10,811 nucleotides of DNA from DASSFG01 sp035547915 (GTDB taxonomy: Bacteria > Planctomycetota > Planctomycetia > Pirellulales > JAICIG01): positions 1-10,811 of the forward strand of contig DASZTS010000017.1 in NCBI GenBank assembly GCA_035547915.1, read 5' to 3'. Positions 6,808 to 10,811 of this stretch are shown piece by piece. A program made the position numbers and the translations under genes. Numbering within the stretch: position 1 is the stretch's first letter; every line of letters starts with the position of its first letter. The notes under the pieces are model-generated. The model saw only the letters and a list, made by a program, of their open reading frames with translations. It was not told the DNA's origin and ran no database searches.

Positions 6808-8223
6808 ATGAACACACCTGCGTTCTCACGCCGCGACCTGTTACGTACGGTTGGCACGGGCTTCGGCTGGCTCGCACTGCCCGGTCTGCTCGAGGCCGAT
6901 TCGTCGACTGCCGTGGAATCGGGCAACCCGCTTGCGCCCCGTCCTCCGCACTTCGCGGCGCGTGCCAAGCGTGTCATTCACATCTATTTGAACGGTGGTC
7001 CTTCGCAGGTAGACACCTGGGACCCCAAGCCAGAGCTCACGAAATGGGGCGGCAAGAAGCTGCCGCTGGGCAACCTGACGACCGAACGAGAAACAGGTGT
7101 CGCGTTGGCCTCACCCTTCGGGTTCGCCCAATACGGTCAAAGTGGCCTTTGGTGCAGCGAGATTTTTCAGAAGACCGCGAGCGCGCATGCCGATCGCATC
7201 TGTGTCATCCGGTCGGCTTATGCCAACACGCCGAACCACGAACAGAGCATGCGGCTGATGAACACGGGCGACGAACGCCTGTCTCGCCCGAGTTACGGTT
7301 CCTGGTTGACCTACGGCCTGGGCTGCGAGAATCAGAACTTGCCCGGCTTCGTCACGATGTGTCCGGGGCTTCCGGTGGCCGATTCGTCGAATTGGCGGAG
7401 CGCGTTTCTGCCGGGGATCTTTCAGGGAACTTATCTCGATACGCGCAAGACGAAGATCACGGAGCTGATCGCGAATATCCAGAGCCCCCGTACCAGCCAT
7501 GGAGACCAACGTCGGCAACTCGATCTGCTGGCCAGCCTTAATCGACAGCACCTGGCCGCGCGCGGCGACGATGTGAACCTGGAGGCACGAATCCAGTCGT
7601 TTGAACTGGCGTATCGGATGCAGATCGAGGCGACAGATGCCCTCGACGTCTCGCAGGAAACCAAGGCGACGCAGGATCTTTACAATGTGAACTCGGTTCA
7701 CGGCCGGCAGTTGCTCATGGCGCGCCGTCTCGTGGAAAGGGGTGTTCGGGTGGTGCAGTGTTACCACGGCGACGTTCAGCCTTGGGATTCGCACACGAAC
7801 CTCGCCGAAGAGCACCGTCGACTTGGCAACGAATGCGACGGTCCGATCGCGGCGTTGCTCACCGATCTGGCGCAGCGTGGACTACTCGAAGACACACTGG
7901 TGATCTGCGGCGGCGAGTTCGGCCGAACGCCGGCCGTCGAAATCCCCATCGGCGGCGGAAATCCCACGGGCCGCGACCACAATCATCATGGCTTCTCGGT
8001 CTGGCTGGCTGGCGGCGGTGTGAAAGGCGGATTCGCCTACGGCGCCACCGACGAGTTCGGATACCGCGCGGTCGAGAACCGCGTCCACGTCCACGACATC
8101 CACGCCACGGTCTTGCGTCTCATGGGGTTCGACCACCGCAAGCTCACCTACCGCCACGCCGGCCTCGATTTCCGTCTCACGGGCATCGAAGAAGCCCACG
8201 TCGTGAACGAGGTTCTTGCCTGA
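6808..8223 (+). CDS. Tat-exported DUF1501 family protein
   Basis: A 471-residue protein of the DUF1501 family, which belongs to the alkaline phosphatase/sulfatase-like fold. The N-terminus carries a Tat signal, Ser-Arg-Arg-Asp-Leu-Leu (twin Arg 8-9), followed by a weakly hydrophobic segment to about 28. Family motifs are present: Asn-Gly-Gly-Pro-Ser-Gln-Val-Asp-Thr-Trp-Asp (62-72), His-Gly-Asp (320-322), Gly-Glu-Phe-Gly-Arg-Thr-Pro (369-375) and Gly-Arg-Asp-His-Asn-His-His-Gly (388-395), the last ones rich in potential metal ligands. Substrate and reaction are unknown for this family. Two starts are possible: ATG 6802 and ATG 6808, two codons apart. I prefer 6808 because GGGA (6798-6801) then sits 6 bases upstream, whereas it would directly abut 6802. 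The gene begins 24 bp after the PSCyt1 gene's stop, so they are almost certainly co-transcribed, and this pairing is the standard planctomycete arrangement. Export by Tat suggests folding with a cofactor before transport. Confidence 0.93.
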   Translation: MNTPAFSRRDLLRTVGTGFGWLALPGLLEADSSTAVESGNPLAPRPPHFAARAKRVIHIYLNGGPSQVDTWDPKPELTKWGGKKLPLGNLTTERETGVALASPFGFAQYGQSGLWCSEIFQKTASAHADRICVIRSAYANTPNHEQSMRLMNTGDERLSRPSYGSWLTYGLGCENQNLPGFVTMCPGLPVADSSNWRSAFLPGIFQGTYLDTRKTKITELIANIQSPRTSHGDQRRQLDLLASLNRQHLAARGDDVNLEARIQSFELAYRMQIEATDALDVSQETKATQDLYNVNSVHGRQLLMARRLVERGVRVVQCYHGDVQPWDSHTNLAEEHRRLGNECDGPIAALLTDLAQRGLLEDTLVICGGEFGRTPAVEIPIGGGNPTGRDHNHHGFSVWLAGGGVKGGFAYGATDEFGYRAVENRVHVHDIHATVLRLMGFDHRKLTYRHAGLDFRLTGIEEAHVVNEVLA

Positions 8224-8308
8224 ACGGCGCTCGCTCGACCGGCGCCACTGCGGTCCCGTTCGTCCGAACCATGCGCGGTGGATTGCCTCTCTGCTTCCAT
8301 GACGAAGC

Positions 8309-8337
8309 TTGACCGCGGCCTTGCTGCGGAATACACA
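8309..8337 (+). promoter_or_regulatory. Weak candidate promoter for the membrane protein gene
   Basis: TTGACC (8309-8314) and TACACA (8332-8337) are separated by 17 bases, 50 bp upstream of the proposed start at 8387. The -35 matches the consensus in five of six positions, the -10 poorly. It would give the gene its own transcription, independent of the DUF1501 gene 163 bp upstream, but this is only suggestive. Confidence 0.22.
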
Positions 8338-8386
8338 GAAACTGTCAACGTATCTCCTTCCCTGGACGTGTGCCACGCGGTTGACA

Positions 8387-9283
8387 ATGATGACTGCATC
8401 ACGAATCTCGAACGTCGGCCGGCCGCGGGTGAAGCCGCTGGCGACGCTACGTCTTTCGGACTATGAACGCGTTGCGAGTTGGCTGCTGGCGCTGTTGCTG
8501 GTCGGCGGCGCCATCGCCTTCTGCTTGCTGGTGATCTGGCTGGGTATGCACGCCGGCTTCGTGTTTTCGAAGTCGGTGCCCGTTCACATCGTGCAGCCGG
8601 ATGGCGGCGGCCAGGGCGAAGTCGGAGACCAACCGTCGCTGGAGGCGCCGAGCATCGAGGAGACGGCCGCCGAAAGCGATCTGGACGATCCGCAGTTCGC
8701 ATCGACGCTCGACAGCCTCATCGACGCAACGGCTCGGCAAGAGATGGCGGTCGCATTCTCCGCCTCTTTCGATCACGGGCTGAACGGCGGTGGAGGAGAT
8801 GATGGTAAGATCGCCGCAACGGGCCCCGGCGGGGGCGTGCCGGGTATTCCTCCGCATCTGCGCTGGGAGATCGACTGGGGCGGCGTCGATACGCTGGAAA
8901 CCTACGCTCGCAAGCTCGACTTCTTCGGTATCGAATTGGGCACGTACGGCGTGCCTGGTCCTGGCCAAGTGACCTACATCAAAAACCTCTCGCGCACGAA
9001 GCCCGATCTCCGCCTGGGAGCAGCAAAGCTGGAAAAGCGACTTTATATGTCGTGGCGGTCCGGCGCCCTAAAAGATGCCGACCGGCAACTGGCCGCCAAG
9101 GCGGGCGTGCTGGCAGGAAAAATCCTGCTCCAATTCTTCGACAAAGAGACCGAGCAATTGTTGTTGCGCACCGAGCAAGAGTTCGATGGCCGCGATGCCT
9201 CGACCATCCGCAAGACCCGCTTCGGCCTCCGGCCAATCGGAAAAGGTTACGAGTTCTTTGTCATCGAGCAGCGATACTTGTAG
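8387..9283 (+). CDS. Single-pass membrane protein of unknown function with acidic/Gly-rich linker
   Basis: A 298-residue protein I cannot assign to a named family. The N-terminal ~30 residues are basic and presumably cytoplasmic. A single transmembrane helix spans about 32-54 (Trp-Leu-Leu-Ala-Leu-Leu-Leu-Val ... Val-Ile-Trp-Leu-Gly-Met). It is followed by an acidic, proline- and glycine-containing linker (about 70-155) with a Gly-Gly-Gly-Gly-Asp-Asp stretch and Gly-Pro-Gly-Gly-Gly. A compact C-terminal domain (about 158-298) begins with Leu-Arg-Trp-Glu-Ile-Asp-Trp and ends with Lys-Gly-Tyr-Glu-Phe-Phe-Val-Ile-Glu-Gln-Arg-Tyr-Leu. This topology (short cytoplasmic tail, one helix, flexible linker, periplasmic domain) resembles TonB/ExbD-type envelope proteins, and similar proteins occur in planctomycetes, but no exbB/tolQ gene is in the window. 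The frame is open upstream to a TTG at 8309; ATG 8387 (or 8390) was preferred because residues before it look uncharacteristic and the next 30 form a sensible basic N-tail. No good Shine-Dalgarno sequence is present. It converges with the DHH gene; the 162 bp between them hold no clear terminator. Confidence 0.75.
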   Translation: MMTASRISNVGRPRVKPLATLRLSDYERVASWLLALLLVGGAIAFCLLVIWLGMHAGFVFSKSVPVHIVQPDGGGQGEVGDQPSLEAPSIEETAAESDLDDPQFASTLDSLIDATARQEMAVAFSASFDHGLNGGGGDDGKIAATGPGGGVPGIPPHLRWEIDWGGVDTLETYARKLDFFGIELGTYGVPGPGQVTYIKNLSRTKPDLRLGAAKLEKRLYMSWRSGALKDADRQLAAKAGVLAGKILLQFFDKETEQLLLRTEQEFDGRDASTIRKTRFGLRPIGKGYEFFVIEQRYL

Positions 9284-9445
9284 CCGCGGTCGCGAGTATT
9301 GGGCGACGTCGACCTATTCGTGCATAGAGCGCGAACGCTGGTTCGAGGGCCGCGCCCCGCTGTCCGCATTCTACACGAGTGTGAACGAAGATGTCGTCCC
9401 GCTGGAGCGAAAAGCGATGGCGGTGGTCTGCCAATACGCAGCGCC

Positions 9446-10405
9446 TCAACGGATTGTAGCGGCCGGTTCGCCCAGCGTGATCCGTTCAATGAGCTCTGCT
9501 TGGACCCGCCGGGCCTCTTCATTGGGCACCTGGCACGTCCCGGCGTTTTTGTGACCGCCGCCTTCGTAGTCCAGGCAGAGGCTGCCGATATCGAGCGTTG
9601 ACGTCCGGTTGAAGATCGACTTTCCGATCGTAAACACCGTATTCTGCTTCTTCACGCCCCAGAGTACGTGCACCGAAACATTGCAATCGGGGTGCATCGC
9701 GTAGATAAGAAATCGGTTGCCGGCGAAAATGGTTTCTTCCTGACGCAGATCCAAGACAACCAGGTTGTCGTAAACCGTAGCGCAGCGATTGACTTGCGCC
9801 CGATACGCTTGATCATGCTCGCGGTAGAGTTGCACGCGTTCATACACGTCAGGCAGAGCCAACACTTCTTCGATCGAGTGATCGCGGCAATAGTCGATCA
9901 ACGACATCATCAATTGATAGTTCGAAACACGAAACTCGCGGAATCGACCCAGCCCGGTGCGAGCATCCATGAGGAACGAAAGCAATTCCCAGCCTTGCGG
10001 ATTCAACACGTCTTCCATCGTAAACCGCGCCGAGTCGGCTTTATCGACCGCTTCCATCATTTCTGCCGAAATGGCTGGAAATCGACTAGCCCCGCCGAAA
10101 TAGTTGAAAACCACTCTCGCGGCAGAGTCGGCCGAAGCCTCTAGAATGTGATTAGGACGACATTCTCCACCGGCTCGTTCTACTTCACTGTCGTGGTGAT
10201 CGAAGCAAAGGTGACAACCGGGCATATAGGGCAGGTTGGTCAAAATGTCATTTTGCGTGACGTCGATTTTGCCGTCTTGAATATCCTTGGGATGCACAAA
10301 TTTGATCTCGCCGAGGATGCCCATGTCCTTGAGCAACATCGCGCAAACCAGGCCATCGAAGTCGCTGCGGGTGATGAGTCGAAACTGCTGTGGATTGCCG
10401 CTCAT
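9446..10405 (-). CDS. DHH-family phosphoesterase (exopolyphosphatase-like)
   Basis: A 319-residue protein of the DHH superfamily of metal-dependent phosphoesterases, whose members cleave phosphoester or phosphoanhydride bonds in substrates such as polyphosphate, nanoRNA, phosphoadenosine phosphate or cyclic dinucleotides. Motif I is Arg-Ser-Asp-Phe-Asp-Gly (Asp15 and Asp17). The signature is Phe-Asp-His-His-Asp-Ser (Asp69-His70-His71). The C-terminal DHHA1-like motif is Gly-Gly-Gly-His-Lys-Asn-Ala-Gly (282-289), which contacts substrate in relatives. No signal peptide or membrane segment is seen, so it is cytoplasmic. Which substrate it uses cannot be decided; 'exopolyphosphatase' is the usual database-style name and should be treated as tentative. 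The start at 10405 is preferred over an upstream in-frame start at 10468 because AGGAG sits 7 bases before it and the upstream residues are a basic, unfamily-like extension. It appears monocistronic within the window. Confidence 0.88.
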   Translation of the reverse strand: MSGNPQQFRLITRSDFDGLVCAMLLKDMGILGEIKFVHPKDIQDGKIDVTQNDILTNLPYMPGCHLCFDHHDSEVERAGGECRPNHILEASADSAARVVFNYFGGASRFPAISAEMMEAVDKADSARFTMEDVLNPQGWELLSFLMDARTGLGRFREFRVSNYQLMMSLIDYCRDHSIEEVLALPDVYERVQLYREHDQAYRAQVNRCATVYDNLVVLDLRQEETIFAGNRFLIYAMHPDCNVSVHVLWGVKKQNTVFTIGKSIFNRTSTLDIGSLCLDYEGGGHKNAGTCQVPNEEARRVQAELIERITLGEPAATIR

Positions 10406-10412
10406 GGACACT

Positions 10413-10417
10413 CTCCT
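10413..10417 (-). promoter_or_regulatory. Shine-Dalgarno of the DHH phosphoesterase gene
   Basis: AGGAG on the minus strand lies 7 bases before ATG 10405 and decides that start against the longer in-frame alternative at 10468. It is among the best ribosome binding sites in the window. Confidence 0.8.
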
Positions 10418-10585
10418 TTTCCGTTGCCTCGACCTTGAAGTACGCCGTATCAGGAAAACATAGGTCAAAAAAGCCGGCGAGAGCGCCTTGCGTATCGATT
10501 AAAAGGGCTGTTTTCACGATCGTTACCGCTGCGGCGTTGCCCTTCGGATAAGTCGCATGCGAGCGGTTTTATCGAGCTGGCGGCT

Positions 10586-10610
10586 ACCGGCGCAAGAGTC
10601 GGCCGCCGGT
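10586..10610 (+). terminator. Possible intrinsic terminator-like hairpin
   Basis: ACCGGCG (10586-10592) pairs perfectly with CGCCGGT (10604-10610) around an 11-base loop and is followed by TTCTT on the plus strand. An alternative pairing GGCGGC (10579-10584)/GCCGCC (10602-10607) overlaps it. No plus-strand gene ends nearby, so its role as a terminator is doubtful. Confidence 0.25.
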
Positions 10611-10747
10611 TTCTTCGAGCCAGTGCCCCTCCAAAATCTGGTGTCGCGGCGTACGAGTTTCGGAGGTCACCTAACCCAAGTTAGAGAGTTTTGACGTTCG
10701 CGAAAGGACTTAGGTGCGATTTGGGGGTGTTTATTTCACTACATTTG

Positions 10748-10784
10748 GATGCCGTCGAGCCGGCGGAGCCGGCGTGGTGGCATC
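10748..10784. repeat. Long imperfect palindrome, REP-like hairpin
   Basis: The 37 bases fold into a 17-bp stem with a 3-base GGA loop: GATGCC at the base pairs with GGCATC, and GCCGGC flanks the loop on both sides (itself palindromic). There is one A-G mismatch and three G-U pairs. No T-tract follows on either strand, so it is not a typical terminator. The size, GC content and intergenic location fit a repetitive extragenic palindrome, but only one copy is present here. Confidence 0.5.
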
Positions 10785-10811
10785 AGGCCGAGCCGTTGGA
10801 AAATCACGGCC

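Larger units (their letters stand above)
10406..10811. other. Non-coding stretch with several inverted repeats
   Basis: No supported gene is seen in these 406 bp; a short minus-strand frame at 10248-10517 overlaps the DHH gene in another frame and lacks motifs. The stretch should contain the DHH promoter, but no good -10/-35 pair was found; TTGACC on the minus strand near 10464-10469 has no matching -10. It contains hairpins at 10586-10610 and 10748-10784, a small CTAAC-CCAA-GTTAG hairpin (10671-10684), and a 7-bp inverted repeat CACCTAA/TTAGGTG (10668-10674 and 10710-10716). Confidence 0.55.

Noticed and set aside
6699..7541. 280-codon plus-strand open frame overlapping the PSCyt1 and DUF1501 genes
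   Set aside because: It lies in another frame across two strongly supported genes and shows arginine-rich, low-information translation typical of a GC shadow.
8226..8246. GGCGC/GCGCC inverted repeat just after the DUF1501 stop, as a terminator
   Set aside because: The stem is only 5 bp with an 11-base loop and no T-tract follows.
9284..9445. Bidirectional terminator between the converging membrane-protein and DHH genes
   Set aside because: The position is right, but I found no stem-loop with a T-tract on either strand; only short 4-5 bp complementarities.
10406..10468. N-terminal extension of the DHH protein to an upstream in-frame start at 10468
   Set aside because: The extra residues are basic and unlike the family, and the ATG at 10405 has AGGAG 7 bases upstream.

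Overview
The window reads as a chromosomal accessory segment of a planctomycete, most likely of the Pirellula/Rhodopirellula type. Four independent signs support this: a PSCyt1-DUF1549-DUF1553 cytochrome-like protein paired with a DUF1501 protein (a gene pair massively expanded in Planctomycetes), an N-terminal LEPR-XLL motif on a repeat protein, an ISAzo13-type ('Rhodopirellula transposase') element end, and an IS701-type remnant. The DNA is GC-rich and Shine-Dalgarno sequences are strong on only some genes, which fits the phylum.

Layout. (1) 1-371: right end of an ISAzo13-family insertion sequence carrying the last 115 codons of its transposase. (2) 372-1992, minus strand: a LEPR-XLL protein built of tandem choice-of-anchor D repeats. 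The insertion sequence sits inside its fifth repeat, so the gene lacks its 3' part. (3) 1993-2564: no credible gene, but several inverted repeats including a strong hairpin. (4) 2565 to about 3340, minus strand: a frameshifted, 5'-truncated IS701-family transposase remnant. (5) 3416-8223, plus strand: a compact three-gene unit of an FCD-type GntR regulator, a secreted PSCyt1/DUF1549/DUF1553 protein whose ATG overlaps the regulator's stop (ATGA), and, 24 bp later, a Tat-exported DUF1501 protein. A perfect 13-bp palindrome upstream of the regulator is a candidate autoregulatory operator. (6) 8387-9283, plus strand: a single-pass membrane protein with a long acidic and glycine-rich linker and a conserved-looking C-terminal domain of unknown function. 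(7) 9446-10405, minus strand: a DHH-family phosphoesterase with a very good Shine-Dalgarno sequence, convergent with the previous gene. (8) 10406-10811: no gene seen, but two clear hairpins, one resembling a REP element.

How the parts may work together. The regulator, cytochrome-like protein and DUF1501 protein look like one operon: a ligand-sensing cytoplasmic repressor controlling two exported proteins of a family pair whose biochemical role remains poorly defined. FCD regulators usually sense small organic acids or sugar acids, so the regulator is a handle on what the pair handles. The membrane protein and DHH gene look independent of this unit. The left third has been reshaped by two insertion sequences, one apparently intact at its visible end and one decayed. 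I see no CRISPR array, rRNA or tRNA, and no complete new defence or mobile system; the most useful leads are the regulator-led operon with its palindrome, the orphan membrane protein family, and the interrupted surface-repeat gene.
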